A stretch of 64,000 bases of DNA from Thalassospira lohafexi. GTDB taxonomy: Bacteria; Pseudomonadota; Alphaproteobacteria; Rhodospirillales; Thalassospiraceae. Positions within the stretch are counted from its first letter, which is position 1. Every line of letters starts with the position of its first letter. The position numbers and the translations under genes are program-made. The notes below the pieces were generated by a model that saw only the letters and a list, made by a program, of their open reading frames with translations, was not told the origin of the DNA and made no database searches. Location: assembly GCF_002844275.1 (NCBI RefSeq), contig NZ_NXGX01000001.1, forward strand, positions 186,001 to 250,000, written 5' to 3'. This document shows positions 25,588 to 35,041 of this stretch, in pieces.

Positions 25588-28452
25588 ATGAGTCTCACCC
25601 TCATTGTTTTGCTTCCCTTCATTGGGGCGGTACTGCCCGCCATAATGATCAGGGCCGGGCGCAACGCATGCGCGACTGCGACTGGTTCTGTCACGCTGCT
25701 TGCCCTGATTTTGCTGATGGCAAAGGCACCTGCCGTGATTTCTGGCGAGGTGTTTCAGGTCAGTTATAGCTGGCTTCCGGAACTGGGTCTTAATGTGACC
25801 TTCTTCCTTGATGGGCTGGGCTTGCTGTTTGCGACCCTGATCCTCGGGATCGGGTTGCTGATCATTATCTATGCGCGGTTCTATCTGTCCAAGGACGATC
25901 CGATGGGGCGCTTCTATGCGTTCCTGTTGTTGTTCCAGGGGGCTATGGTCGGGATTGTCCTGTCGGACAATATCCTGCTTTTGCTGGTGTTCTGGGAATT
26001 GACGTCGCTGTCATCGTTCTTGCTGATCGGGTACTGGAAACATCTGCCCGAAGGGAGGCAGGGCGCGCGTATGGCCCTGGCCGTGACCGGGGCAGGCGGG
26101 CTTGCGATGATTGCCGGGATGTTGATCCTTGGTGACATTGTCGGGTCTTATGATTTGACCGTGATCCTTCAGAACGCAGATTTAATTCAAGCGTCCCCGA
26201 TGTATGTTCCGGCATTGGTTTTGATCCTGCTGGGGTGCTTTACCAAATCGGCTCAATTCCCGTTCCATTTCTGGCTGCCCCATGCGATGGCCGCGCCAAC
26301 ACCAGTGTCGGCCTATTTGCATTCGGCAACCATGGTCAAGGCCGGTATCTTCCTGATGGCCCGCATGTGGCCGGTTCTATCGGGGACGCCGGAATGGTTC
26401 TATATCGTTGCGACGGCTGGTCTTGTGACCATGGTGCTTGGCGCATGGATTGCCATTTTCAAACACGACCTTAAGGGACTTCTAGCCTATTCGACGGTCA
26501 GCCACCTTGGTCTGATTACCATGCTGCTTGGGTTTGGAACGCCGATTGCTGCCGTGGCTGGTGTGTTTCACATTATCAACCATGCAACGTTTAAGGCGGC
26601 CCTGTTTATGACGGCCGGTATTATCGACCATGAAACTGGGACCCGTGATATTCGTCGTCTGGGCGGGTTGCTCAACCTGATGCCGATTGCCGGGACGATT
26701 GGCATTATCTCGGCGGCATCGATGGCCGGGATTATTCCGCTTAACGGGTTCCTGTCCAAGGAAATGATGCTCGAAGAAGCATGGCACACCATGTGGCTGG
26801 ATCAGGGCTGGGTTGTGCCGCTTCTGGCCACCGTTGGGGCAATCTTCTCGGTGGCGTACTCCTTCCGCTTTATCTTCCACGTCTGGCTGGGCAAGCCACG
26901 CGATGAGAACTTGCCGCATCATCCGCACGATCCACCTTTTGGTATGTGGGGCCCGCCTGCATTGCTGACGGTTCTGGTGGTTCTGATCGGCCTGTTCCCG
27001 GCGGTGATTGCCGGGCCGCTGGTTGCTGCGACGTCGAGTGCGGTTATCGGTGGGGAACTGCCGGAATATCATCTGGCACTTTGGCATGGGCTGACACCGG
27101 CCCTTGGCATGAGCGTCATCGCGATTGTTGTTGGTGCGCTGTTGCTGATGCGCCACGGGGCGTTGATTTCGGCGACCGCAAATCTGTCACGGCCTGATGC
27201 CAAGGCGATGTTTGATTGTGCGATTGCCAAGCTTGTCGCTTTAAGCCGGGTTGTCTCGGACAATCTGCACAATGGATCGTTGCAGCGTTACCTTTCTGTG
27301 ATGATTGTTGCGTCCGTTGCGATCGGGGTTTCTGGATTTTATGCCGAGCCCGATCATACTGCGGGCACGCGGGAATTACTTGATGTTTCACCTGCGGCGG
27401 CGATTGGCTGGGTCTTGCTGGTTGTAACCAGTATTGCTGCGGTGGTGATGCATCATAATCGACTTCTAAGTTTGCTATTGGTCGGTGTGATTGGTCTGAT
27501 TGTCTCGCTTGGCTTTATCTATCTGTCGGCACCTGATCTTGCCTTGACGCAAATCTCGGTCGAGGTGGTGACTGTTATCCTAATGTTGCTTGCCCTTAAT
27601 ATCCTGCCAAAGGAAACGCCAAAGGAAAGCCTTCCGGGACGCAAATTGCGTGACGGGGTGGTTTCGATTGCTGCTGGCCTTGGCATTGGCGGGGCGATCT
27701 GGGCGATCATGACGCGTGACCTGCCAAACTCGATCTCGGCCTATCATCTGGCCAACTCAAAGATCGAAGGAGGCGGGACAAACGTTGTGAACGTCATCCT
27801 AGTCGACTTCCGTGGGTTTGATACCTTTGGTGAAATCATTGTGCTGGGCATTGCGGCCCTTTCGATCTTTGCCTTGATCGAAACCGTGACCCAGGGCGAA
27901 GCGGCTAAACGTCTGGCAAGCTGGGTCGTCAGCAATCGGCGGTCGGCGGATCGTCATCCGATGATGATGGTGGTCGCGACGCGTGTGATGTTGCCCTTGT
28001 CGCTGATGGTCGGTGTTTACATCTTCCTGCGTGGTCACAACGAACCGGGCGGTGGCTTCATTGCCGGGTTGGTCGTTTCGGTCGCTTTGGTCATGCAGTA
28101 TATGGCGTCGGGCTTTGGCTGGACCCAGAACCGCATGAAAGTCAATTACCACGGCATGATTGGTTTGGGGGTCATTGCAGCAGCAATTACCGGGGCATCG
28201 GCCTGGGTCGCGGGCTTGCCGTTCCTGACCAGTGGGTTTGTCCATGTTCATCTGCCGATTGTTGGTGAATTTGAACTGGCATCGGCCATGGGCTTTGACC
28301 TTGGTGTGTTCCTGACGGTGGTCGGGGCGGTAATGCTGGCTCTTGCCAAACTGTCACAGGTCGAACGCATGGCAGAACATGTCGATGTCAATCTTGATCC
28401 GATGGATCACGATCCATCTGTTCGGATAGCAACGCCAGAGAAGGAGGCCTGA
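25588..28452 (+). CDS. mrpA: Mrp/Pha monovalent cation/H+ antiporter, fused A and B subunits
   Basis: Largest subunit of the multi-gene Na+(K+)/H+ antiporter, 954 residues. The N-terminal part is related to respiratory complex I subunit NuoL, with the TKSAQFPFHFWLPHAM segment near residue 215. The last ~150 residues (from about VVATRVMLPLSLMVGVYIFLRG) are the MnhB domain, so this is the PhaAB arrangement known from Sinorhizobium. Downstream genes C to G follow tightly, which makes the assignment firm. A TTGACA hexamer at 25452-25457 could be part of the promoter, but no good -10 is at the right distance. Confidence 0.95.
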   Translation: MSLTLIVLLPFIGAVLPAIMIRAGRNACATATGSVTLLALILLMAKAPAVISGEVFQVSYSWLPELGLNVTFFLDGLGLLFATLILGIGLLIIIYARFYLSKDDPMGRFYAFLLLFQGAMVGIVLSDNILLLLVFWELTSLSSFLLIGYWKHLPEGRQGARMALAVTGAGGLAMIAGMLILGDIVGSYDLTVILQNADLIQASPMYVPALVLILLGCFTKSAQFPFHFWLPHAMAAPTPVSAYLHSATMVKAGIFLMARMWPVLSGTPEWFYIVATAGLVTMVLGAWIAIFKHDLKGLLAYSTVSHLGLITMLLGFGTPIAAVAGVFHIINHATFKAALFMTAGIIDHETGTRDIRRLGGLLNLMPIAGTIGIISAASMAGIIPLNGFLSKEMMLEEAWHTMWLDQGWVVPLLATVGAIFSVAYSFRFIFHVWLGKPRDENLPHHPHDPPFGMWGPPALLTVLVVLIGLFPAVIAGPLVAATSSAVIGGELPEYHLALWHGLTPALGMSVIAIVVGALLLMRHGALISATANLSRPDAKAMFDCAIAKLVALSRVVSDNLHNGSLQRYLSVMIVASVAIGVSGFYAEPDHTAGTRELLDVSPAAAIGWVLLVVTSIAAVVMHHNRLLSLLLVGVIGLIVSLGFIYLSAPDLALTQISVEVVTVILMLLALNILPKETPKESLPGRKLRDGVVSIAAGLGIGGAIWAIMTRDLPNSISAYHLANSKIEGGGTNVVNVILVDFRGFDTFGEIIVLGIAALSIFALIETVTQGEAAKRLASWVVSNRRSADRHPMMMVVATRVMLPLSLMVGVYIFLRGHNEPGGGFIAGLVVSVALVMQYMASGFGWTQNRMKVNYHGMIGLGVIAAAITGASAWVAGLPFLTSGFVHVHLPIVGEFELASAMGFDLGVFLTVVGAVMLALAKLSQVERMAEHVDVNLDPMDHDPSVRIATPEKEA

Positions 28453-28453
28453 T

Positions 28454-28810
28454 ATGGAATTTCTTGTAGCAAGCAGTATTGGGCTTCTGACAACGTGCGG
28501 AACATACCTTTTGCTGCGTGGGCGGACGTTCCCGGTGGTGATTGGTTTGGCGCTTCTGTCCTATGCGGTGAACGTATTTCTGTTCGCCATGGGACGGCTT
28601 ACCATCAATATGCCGCCGATCCTGCGTGAAGGTGTGACGGAATACACCGATCCATTGCCACAGGCACTTGTGCTGACGGCGATTGTGATTTCGTTTGGGA
28701 TGACGGCATTGATCGTTGTGCTGTCGATCCGGGCCTATCTTGAAATCGGGAATGATCATGTTGACGGTCAGCCAGTTGGCGAGCCTTCCGAAGCAGGAGA
28801 TAAAAACTGA
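28454..28810 (+). CDS. mrpC: Mrp antiporter subunit C
   Basis: Small membrane protein of the NuoK type, 118 residues with three helices, one base after mrpA and sharing a base with mrpD. The pattern LLLRGRTFPVVIGLALLSYAVNVFLFAMGR in the first two helices and LPQALVLTAIVISFG in the third is typical. Confidence 0.94.
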   Translation: MEFLVASSIGLLTTCGTYLLLRGRTFPVVIGLALLSYAVNVFLFAMGRLTINMPPILREGVTEYTDPLPQALVLTAIVISFGMTALIVVLSIRAYLEIGNDHVDGQPVGEPSEAGDKN

Positions 28811-30342
28811 TGGGTGACTGGATTGTTGTTCCCATAGTGCTGCCCGCTGTGATGGCCGCCCTGATCGTTTTGGCGGTTCGTCATTATATTTTGTTGCAGC
28901 GCGTATTTTCGATAACGGCAACCGTGGCCCTTGTCGCAGTGACCTTGTCGCTGGTGATTTTTGCCAATGGCAATGGGCCGGAAATGTATGCCCTGTCCGA
29001 TTGGCCAGCCCCGTTCGGAATTGTGCTGGTTCTCGACCGGTTGTCGGCGATGATGGTTTTCCTGACATCGATTCTGGGGCTTGGTGTGGTTCTGTTTGCA
29101 TCGAGTGAATGGGACAAGCGCGGCAAGCATTTTCATGCCCTGTTCCAGTTCCAGCTGATGGGGGTTAATGGTGCGTTCCTGACGGGAGACTTGTTTAACC
29201 TGTTTGTCTTCTTTGAGGTTCTGCTGATCGCGTCTTATGGGCTTATGCTTCATGGTGCTGGGGCCGACCGTCTTAAGGCGGGCATGCAATATGTTGTCGT
29301 CAATCTGACCGGGTCAGCCTTGTTCCTGGTTGGGGTTGGCATGATATATTCAGTGACCGGGACGCTGAATATGGCAGACTTGGCCATTCAGGTTGCAAAC
29401 ATAGCACCGGGAGATGCCGCGTTGCTGCGCGCCGGGGCGTTGGTTTTATTGCTTGTTTTCTGTGTGAAGGCGGCGATGGTGCCGATCCATTTCTGGCTTC
29501 CGGGGACTTACGCCAATGCACCCGCACCGGTCGCGGCCCTGTTTGCGATCATGACCAAGGTCGGGGCCTATTCGGTGTTGCGCGTTTATTCGCTGGCTTT
29601 TGGCGACAATGCCGGTGATATGGCATGGCTCGCACAACCCTATATCCTGCCCGCCGCCCTGATCACCATTGCCGTTGGCATGATCGGTGTTTTGGCTGCA
29701 AAACGCCTCAATAACCTGATTGCCTTTGCGGTGATCGGCTCGATGGGGACGCTTCTGACGGCGATTGGGCTCTTCACCCCTGAAAGCATTTCAGCAGGTC
29801 TTTACTATCTGTTGCATTCGACGTTTTCGGCTGCGGCCCTCTTCCTGATTGCCGATCTGGTAGTATCTCGCCGGGGTCAGTTTGGCGACAGCCTGAACAC
29901 CGCCCCGGTCTTCCATCAGTCGGGTTTTCTTGCCATTCTGTTCTTTATCGGGGCGATTGGCATGGCCGGGATGCCGCCGTTGAGCGGATTTATCGGTAAA
30001 TTACAGATCCTTGACGCTTCGCGCGACAGTGATGCCATGGTCTGGATTTGGTCGGTTATTCTGGTGACGTCCTTGATGTGCATTATCGGTTTTGGCCGCG
30101 CAGGCAGTGTGCTGTTCTGGAAAAGTGCATCCGCCGAAGGCGAGATCGTTGTTGAAGGTGCCAAATGGCCGGTTCTGCCGATTATTGCCGCGTGCGGTAT
30201 GCTCGGGGGGCTGTTTGCCTTAACGGTCTTTGCCGGTCCGATCAGTAGCTACCTCAACGGGACTGCGGACCAGATATTTGATACGTCGCAATATATTCGA
30301 GCAGTGCTGGGCGATGGTGCCCTTGCGCAGTTTGGCCAGTAA
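28810..30342 (+). CDS. mrpD: Mrp antiporter subunit D
   Basis: NuoN/NuoL-like membrane subunit, 510 residues, about 14 helices. The ion-channel segment MVPIHFWLPGTYANAPAPVAALFAIMTKVGAY contains the conserved lysine of antiporter-like subunits. Starts at the last base of the mrpC stop codon. Confidence 0.95.
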   Translation: MGDWIVVPIVLPAVMAALIVLAVRHYILLQRVFSITATVALVAVTLSLVIFANGNGPEMYALSDWPAPFGIVLVLDRLSAMMVFLTSILGLGVVLFASSEWDKRGKHFHALFQFQLMGVNGAFLTGDLFNLFVFFEVLLIASYGLMLHGAGADRLKAGMQYVVVNLTGSALFLVGVGMIYSVTGTLNMADLAIQVANIAPGDAALLRAGALVLLLVFCVKAAMVPIHFWLPGTYANAPAPVAALFAIMTKVGAYSVLRVYSLAFGDNAGDMAWLAQPYILPAALITIAVGMIGVLAAKRLNNLIAFAVIGSMGTLLTAIGLFTPESISAGLYYLLHSTFSAAALFLIADLVVSRRGQFGDSLNTAPVFHQSGFLAILFFIGAIGMAGMPPLSGFIGKLQILDASRDSDAMVWIWSVILVTSLMCIIGFGRAGSVLFWKSASAEGEIVVEGAKWPVLPIIAACGMLGGLFALTVFAGPISSYLNGTADQIFDTSQYIRAVLGDGALAQFGQ

Positions 30343-30359
30343 GTGGTGTTGAAAGGATC

Positions 30360-30854
30360 ATGATGATGAAACGTTATCTTCCCCACCCGCTGCTGTCGCT
30401 GGCTTTGTTGGTCGTCTGGATACTTCTGGCGAACGAGATATCGGCAGGCGCCGTTGTTTTCGGTGCAATCCTTGCGGTGATTATCCCCTTGATCACCGCA
30501 AGTTTCTGGCCAGACCGTCCCAAAGTGGGCAACGTAATTGCGATTTGCGAATATGGCTTGGTGGTCATGTGGGACATTCTGGTTGCCAACGTGATCGTTG
30601 CCGGACTGATCCTATTTCGTAAAACCGAAACTCTTGAATCTAAATGTGTAGTGGTGCCGCTGGACCTTACGTCGCCTGAAGCGATTACGACCCTTGCGGG
30701 CACGATTACCATGACGCCGGGCACCGTGACTATTGATCTCAGTGCCGATGCCAAAAGCCTTCTGGTGCATTGTCTGCATGCGCCTGATGCACAGGGTGTG
30801 ATTGATGATATCAAGGACCGCTACGAACGTCGCCTGAAGGAGATTTTCGAATGA
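30360..30854 (+). CDS. mrpE: Mrp antiporter subunit E
   Basis: Subunit of 164 residues with two or three N-terminal helices and a cytoplasmic C-terminal domain (TPGTVTIDLSADAKSLLVHCL), the family hallmark. Three consecutive ATG codons occur at 30360, 30363 and 30366; AGGA at 30354-30357 favours the last one. Overlaps mrpF by four bases. Confidence 0.93.
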   Translation: MMMKRYLPHPLLSLALLVVWILLANEISAGAVVFGAILAVIIPLITASFWPDRPKVGNVIAICEYGLVVMWDILVANVIVAGLILFRKTETLESKCVVVPLDLTSPEAITTLAGTITMTPGTVTIDLSADAKSLLVHCLHAPDAQGVIDDIKDRYERRLKEIFE

Positions 30855-31120
30855 TCGAATATGCACTGAATTTCGGCTTCGTCTGTGTGTCATTGGCATT
30901 GCTGATGAATTTATGGCGTCTGACCATGGGGCCGACAACGGCAGACCGCATTTTGGCGGTCGATACCATGGCGATTAACGCCATCGCCCTTCTGGTGATG
31001 TATGGCATCGCCAAGGGAACCGCGATGTATTTCGAAGGCGCGCTTTTGTTCGCCATGTTCGGGTTTGTTTCAACCGTGGCCTACTGCAAGTTCATCTTGC
31101 GTGGCGACATCATCGAATAA
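30851..31120 (+). CDS. mrpF: Mrp antiporter subunit F
   Basis: Three-helix protein of 89 residues. The conserved MGPTTADRILAVDT stretch follows the first helix. Start overlaps the mrpE stop (ATGA). Confidence 0.94.
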   Translation: MIEYALNFGFVCVSLALLMNLWRLTMGPTTADRILAVDTMAINAIALLVMYGIAKGTAMYFEGALLFAMFGFVSTVAYCKFILRGDIIE

Positions 31121-31132
31121 GGGAGCGTTGTG

Positions 31133-31537
31133 ATGCCATTTGTCGTCGAACTCATTATCTCGCTTCTGATTGTGATTGGTGGATTGTTCCTGCTGGTCGG
31201 GTCATTCGGGATGCTCAAGCTGCGTGATTTGCTGCCGCGCCTGCATGCACCGACCAAAGCCAGTACCGTTGGCGTCGGGGGTGTTTTGATTGCCTCTATG
31301 CTGTATTTCTGGGTTGAACGCGGGCATTTCACCATTCATGAATTGCTGATCACGCTGTTCATATTCCTGACCGCACCGATTACAGCCAACCTGATCGCCA
31401 AGGCTTACATGCTGTTGAATGTTGATCCACATTCGGATTTGCCACCCAGTAAGCAGAATGAAGGTTGGGCGACTTTTGATCCGGTCGGGCCCGAAGGCTA
31501 TGATCCCAGCGAGGAATATCAGGAAAAGGAAAACTGA
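31133..31537 (+). CDS. mrpG: Mrp antiporter subunit G
   Basis: Last subunit of the antiporter, 134 residues with three helices. GMLKLRDLLPRLHAPTKAST between helices one and two is the MnhG signature. The ATG at 31133 is seven bases after GGGAG; the GTG directly before it is less likely. A terminator follows at 31574. Confidence 0.94.
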   Translation: MPFVVELIISLLIVIGGLFLLVGSFGMLKLRDLLPRLHAPTKASTVGVGGVLIASMLYFWVERGHFTIHELLITLFIFLTAPITANLIAKAYMLLNVDPHSDLPPSKQNEGWATFDPVGPEGYDPSEEYQEKEN

Positions 31538-31573
31538 TTTTTCCGGCTTTTAACTTTCTGACGTATTTTAAAG

Positions 31574-31601
31574 AACGGCACCGTCATTCGGTGCCGTTTT
31601 T
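31574..31601 (+). terminator. Terminator of the mrp operon
   Basis: A ten-base perfect stem (AACGGCACCG at 31574-31583 with 31589-31598), five-base loop and a T5 run, 36 bases after mrpG and only 15 bases before the next start. Confidence 0.9.
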
Positions 31602-31615
31602 GTTAGGATACCCCC

Positions 31616-32149
31616 ATGACAGCATTGCGTGGAACATCCGCCATGATTTTTGAAACCAACCGCCTGATATTGCGTCCCCGAACCATGGATGATTTTGACG
31701 ACTGTATTGTCATGGACAAGGCGCCCGGTGTTGTCGATTTCATTCCCGGGCCTTGGGATGAGGACGGCGAACACAGAGCGTTTGTCCGAACCCGGATCAA
31801 TGCGCACTATAGTGACGGGTTGGGATACTGGTCGGTCTTTGCCAAATCTGCACCAAACACCTTTATGGGCTGGGTACTTTTAATCCCCGAGGATGGCGTT
31901 GGGCCGGATGTTGAAATCGGGTGGCGGCTGCATCCCGATTATTGGGGAAACGGCTTTGCGTCTGAGGCGGCCCTTGCACTGGTGCCACACGCGTTTGAAA
32001 CGCTAAACTTGCCGCGTATTGTGGCCGGGATTGATCAACGTAATCATGGGTCCATTGGTGTTGCCCGTAAAATCGGGATGACGTGCCGATCAAAACCGGA
32101 TCGATATGATGTGTATGTGATCGAAAACCCACAACGGTCTGATGCGTGA
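31616..32149 (+). CDS. GNAT family N-acetyltransferase (RimJ-like)
   Basis: 177-residue acetyl-CoA-dependent transferase of the Acetyltransf_3 group; substrate unknown. Features: ETNRLILRPRTMDDFD at the start, VEIGWRLHPDYWGNGFASEAA as the acetyl-CoA binding region and NHGSIGVARKIGM near the end. AGGA lies seven bases before the ATG at 31616, which supports this start over the ATG 27 bases later. It directly follows the mrp terminator. Confidence 0.88.
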   Translation: MTALRGTSAMIFETNRLILRPRTMDDFDDCIVMDKAPGVVDFIPGPWDEDGEHRAFVRTRINAHYSDGLGYWSVFAKSAPNTFMGWVLLIPEDGVGPDVEIGWRLHPDYWGNGFASEAALALVPHAFETLNLPRIVAGIDQRNHGSIGVARKIGMTCRSKPDRYDVYVIENPQRSDA

Positions 32150-32208
32150 TCAGTTGTCTGACAGAGCCGTGACTGCTAGACAAAAGGCAAGAGGGAGCCT
32201 TTATCATC

Positions 32209-32832
32209 ATGCCTGATTTTTCCATTGAAGATCAGTATTGCGGACGCATTGCCGGGATTGACGAAGTTGGTCGGGGGCCATTGGCCGGACCGGTTGTTGC
32301 CGCCGCGGTTATCCTGCCACGTGATGACCTGTTGCCCGCTGTTCTTTTGAACGAACTTAATGATTCCAAAAAACTGTCAGTCAAAAAGCGTGATCAGCTT
32401 CATGACATCATCATGAGCTGCGCCGAGGTTGGTATTGGCGCTGCATCGGTGCGCGAGATTGACCAGATTAATATCCTGCAGGCAACCTATGTTGCGATGC
32501 GCCGTGCCGTTGCCCATTTATCAACCCTTCCCGATCAGGCACTGGTTGATGGCAATCGTGACCCCGGGTTGCCTTGTGCGGTTGAAACCGTGGTTAAGGG
32601 CGACAGTAAATCGCTTTCGATTGCGGCAGCGTCAATCGTTGCCAAGGTGGTGCGTGATCGTGCCATGGCGCGCCTTGCTGTGCGCTATCCGTTTTTTGGC
32701 TGGGAAGGCAATGCAGGTTATGGTGTGAAAAAGCACATGGCAGGTCTTGGTGATGTTGGGCCAACCCCGCACCATCGCCGCAGCTTTAAACCGATTGCCA
32801 ATTTGTTCGATGCAATGATGGACGGCCGTTAA
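32209..32832 (+). CDS. rnhB: Ribonuclease HII
   Basis: Removes ribonucleotides from DNA and RNA primers, 207 residues. Catalytic acidic residues are in GIDEVGRGPLAGP (Asp18, Glu19), VDGNRDP and the later acidic position of the SIAAASIVAKVVRDR region; the lysine-rich DSKKLS motif is also present. A GAGGGAG ribosome-binding site precedes the ATG. Confidence 0.96.
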   Translation: MPDFSIEDQYCGRIAGIDEVGRGPLAGPVVAAAVILPRDDLLPAVLLNELNDSKKLSVKKRDQLHDIIMSCAEVGIGAASVREIDQINILQATYVAMRRAVAHLSTLPDQALVDGNRDPGLPCAVETVVKGDSKSLSIAAASIVAKVVRDRAMARLAVRYPFFGWEGNAGYGVKKHMAGLGDVGPTPHHRRSFKPIANLFDAMMDGR

Positions 32833-32868
32833 GAGTATGGCCGTCACTGATGACTATCCGGATCGTTC

Positions 32869-33651
32869 CTAAGCCAGTGCGATGCGATTAAGCGGTGTGA
32901 TTTGGGCGCGGACCAAATCGGTGCCGTCTTCGTCACGGGTAATGGCGGCAAATCCATCGCAATGTCTGATTTCAACCCGTTCATGCACGCGGCATTCGGT
33001 TCGGAACTGAATATCGAGGCTTTCGGGATGAAAGTCCGGTCGATTGTTTTGTCCGGCGATCCCCAGAACCCACTGCATCAACCGCACATTATTGACGTGC
33101 CCATACAGATCAAGGTCCGACGGGCGTGCCTTGATGGTGTCGCCCGGAGAAAGCGGATCGGTGGTAAAGGGGGCGCGTAGCGGCGCATCAATCAATTTTG
33201 GGCCGGGCGGGTTCGGCAGGCGGTCGGAAATCCAGTCGGGCCAATGTGCAGCACGGCGTTCACGCAAATCAAACATCACCCAGAAACTTTGCGCGACACC
33301 AATCACGTCACCTTTGGCATTGGTAAGACGAAAATCACGGGTGGCAACTCGGCGCGATACTCCTGATGGCCATGTTTCAACCGTGATGTCTTCGCCATTG
33401 CCGGGATAGTCGCGAATATGAATGACCATGCGCGCCAATACCCATGCGATCCCCTGATCAACCGTGTCGTCATAGGCCAGTTTTAGTATCCGGGCACCCC
33501 AGCCAGCCGCATCTTGCATGTAATCGGCAAGGGCAGAGAGCATGACTTTGCCATTGTCGCCAATCTCTGAATAGCGAACCCGATATGTCCCGCGCCAACC
33601 GCAATTTTCGGGCAGGGGGGCATTGGCAATATGATTCCAGTCAATCGTCAT
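32869..33651 (-). CDS. Acyl-ACP thioesterase (FatA-like double hotdog)
   Basis: Releases fatty acids from acyl carrier protein; 260 residues, cytoplasmic. The two hotdog halves are visible. The second carries DLYGHVNNVRLMQWVLG, the conserved Asn-His type catalytic segment of this family. The first begins YRVRYSEIGDNGKVMLSALADYMQDAA. It diverges from a TetR gene, with a palindrome between them. Inference: the TetR may control it in response to acyl groups. Confidence 0.85.
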   Translation of the reverse strand: MTIDWNHIANAPLPENCGWRGTYRVRYSEIGDNGKVMLSALADYMQDAAGWGARILKLAYDDTVDQGIAWVLARMVIHIRDYPGNGEDITVETWPSGVSRRVATRDFRLTNAKGDVIGVAQSFWVMFDLRERRAAHWPDWISDRLPNPPGPKLIDAPLRAPFTTDPLSPGDTIKARPSDLDLYGHVNNVRLMQWVLGIAGQNNRPDFHPESLDIQFRTECRVHERVEIRHCDGFAAITRDEDGTDLVRAQITPLNRIALA

Positions 33652-33724
33652 CGGGCAGTCCTTTTAATACGAGGGACCTTTATATGGATGATGATCGCCT
33701 GTTGGCAAATAAAGTGAGTTGTTT

Positions 33725-33741
33725 GGGCATCCTCGATGCCC
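33725..33741. promoter_or_regulatory. Palindrome between thioesterase and TetR genes
   Basis: GGGCATC-CTC-GATGCCC, seven-base perfect arms, 74 bases upstream of the thioesterase start and 102 bases upstream of the TetR start. Candidate operator for the TetR; a small hairpin in a leader is the alternative. Confidence 0.5.
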
Positions 33742-33842
33742 GGTAAGCAAAACCGTTCATTGAAAAAGTGAAGGCATGTTATCTTTTTGCTTTCTGTGCC
33801 GGATTTGGGGTCTGGCGGACATGCAGACACGCTGGGGGCATC

Positions 33843-34436
33843 ATGGCGACGCGGACATACACCAAGACCAAACGCGCAGATAAGGAACAAGATACCCATC
33901 AAAAGATCATTGATGCGGCCTTGTTGCTTTATGGTTCGGTTGGTCCTGCCGCAACAACCATCAGTGCGGTTGCAACCAAAGCATCTGTGCAGCGTTTGAC
34001 CGTCTATCGCCACTTTCCCAAGGAAGCTGATTTGATGGTAGGCGCGCTAAAGGCGTGGTTTGAAAGCAGTCCGATGCCTGATCCGGCAGACTGGCGCGAC
34101 CGCGTTAACCCGCAAGACTGGCCCATCGCAATTTTGAGCATGCTGTATAATTATTACAGCGAAACCAGCAACGTATGGGCTGGCCTGCTGTCAGATCGTG
34201 GAAAGCTTGAGGATCTGGACAACGCATTACGCCCCGCCGACAAACATCTTGCCCTTATCCAAGATGACATCATGCGTCATCTTCCTGCGGCACGACGTGA
34301 CAATGTCCTTTGCCGGGCCGTTGTTCGCCACAGCGTACAGTTCTCAACTTGGCAGAGCTTGGCGGCCAGTGAACTTGATACGGTCGAGATTGCGGCACTG
34401 ATGGAAGACTGGGTGCGGCACAGTCCCTTAAGTTAA
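33843..34436 (+). CDS. TetR family transcriptional regulator
   Basis: 197-residue repressor-type protein. The N-terminal helix-turn-helix covers about residues 18-65 (KIIDAALLLYGSVGPAATTIS... VQRLTVYRHFPKEADLMVGA); the C-terminal ligand domain is of the TetR_C group, effector unknown. The start at 33843 follows GGGGG; earlier in-frame starts lack a site. Divergent from the acyl-ACP thioesterase gene and likely to regulate it and itself. Confidence 0.88.
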   Translation: MATRTYTKTKRADKEQDTHQKIIDAALLLYGSVGPAATTISAVATKASVQRLTVYRHFPKEADLMVGALKAWFESSPMPDPADWRDRVNPQDWPIAILSMLYNYYSETSNVWAGLLSDRGKLEDLDNALRPADKHLALIQDDIMRHLPAARRDNVLCRAVVRHSVQFSTWQSLAASELDTVEIAALMEDWVRHSPLS

Positions 34437-34470
34437 TTGTGGATCGAACTTTGCAGAGCAGGCGTGTTCA

Positions 34471-34887
34471 TCAATATGATGGAGTCTGGCGCATTTTTTT
34501 TGTGTCGCCGCGCTTTTTCTTGTTATCAGTGCGTTTGCGTTTTGCCGACATGCTGGGACGTGTTTTTACGCGATATTTCTTGCGCTCGGCAGCTTTGCGC
34601 AGCAGGGCGAGAAGCCGTTCTATCGCATCTTGCTTGTTGCGTTCCTGTGTGCGGTGACGCTGGGCGTCAAAGATGATCTCGCCATCGTTGGTCAGTTTGC
34701 TTCCAGCAAGTTCACGCAGGCGGTTGCGTACGCGCAAAGGAAGTTCGGTCAGGTCATCAATGCGCACGCGCATGTGAACTGCACTCGATACCTTGTTGAC
34801 GTTTTGTCCGCCGGGCCCCGATGCGCGCACGAACTGAAAATTCAGATGGCGTTCATCCAGATAAAGGCCTTTTTCGATCTCAAGCAT
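34471..34887 (-). CDS. arfB: Alternative ribosome-rescue factor ArfB (peptidyl-tRNA hydrolase YaeJ)
   Basis: Rescues stalled ribosomes by hydrolysing peptidyl-tRNA, 138 residues. The catalytic GGQ is in ASGPGGQNVNK (about residues 23-33). The C-terminal tail is strongly basic (KKYRVKTRPSMSAKRKRTDNKKK region), which in ArfB enters the empty mRNA channel. A TTG six bases upstream could also start it. Convergent with the TetR gene. Confidence 0.93.
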   Translation of the reverse strand: MLEIEKGLYLDERHLNFQFVRASGPGGQNVNKVSSAVHMRVRIDDLTELPLRVRNRLRELAGSKLTNDGEIIFDAQRHRTQERNKQDAIERLLALLRKAAERKKYRVKTRPSMSAKRKRTDNKKKRGDTKKMRQTPSY

Positions 34888-35041
34888 GGGCAACCGTAAA
34901 AGATTTTCAGGGCGTAACCGGGGCGGTTAACATAACTGAGTGTAGTAGTCGGCTATTAATTGAATTTCGCAATTACTGCGCCTACATTGACGTGGGTCTA
35001 GCCTGTCAGGGGCGTGACGGGCTGTAAACAGGAAATCGACG

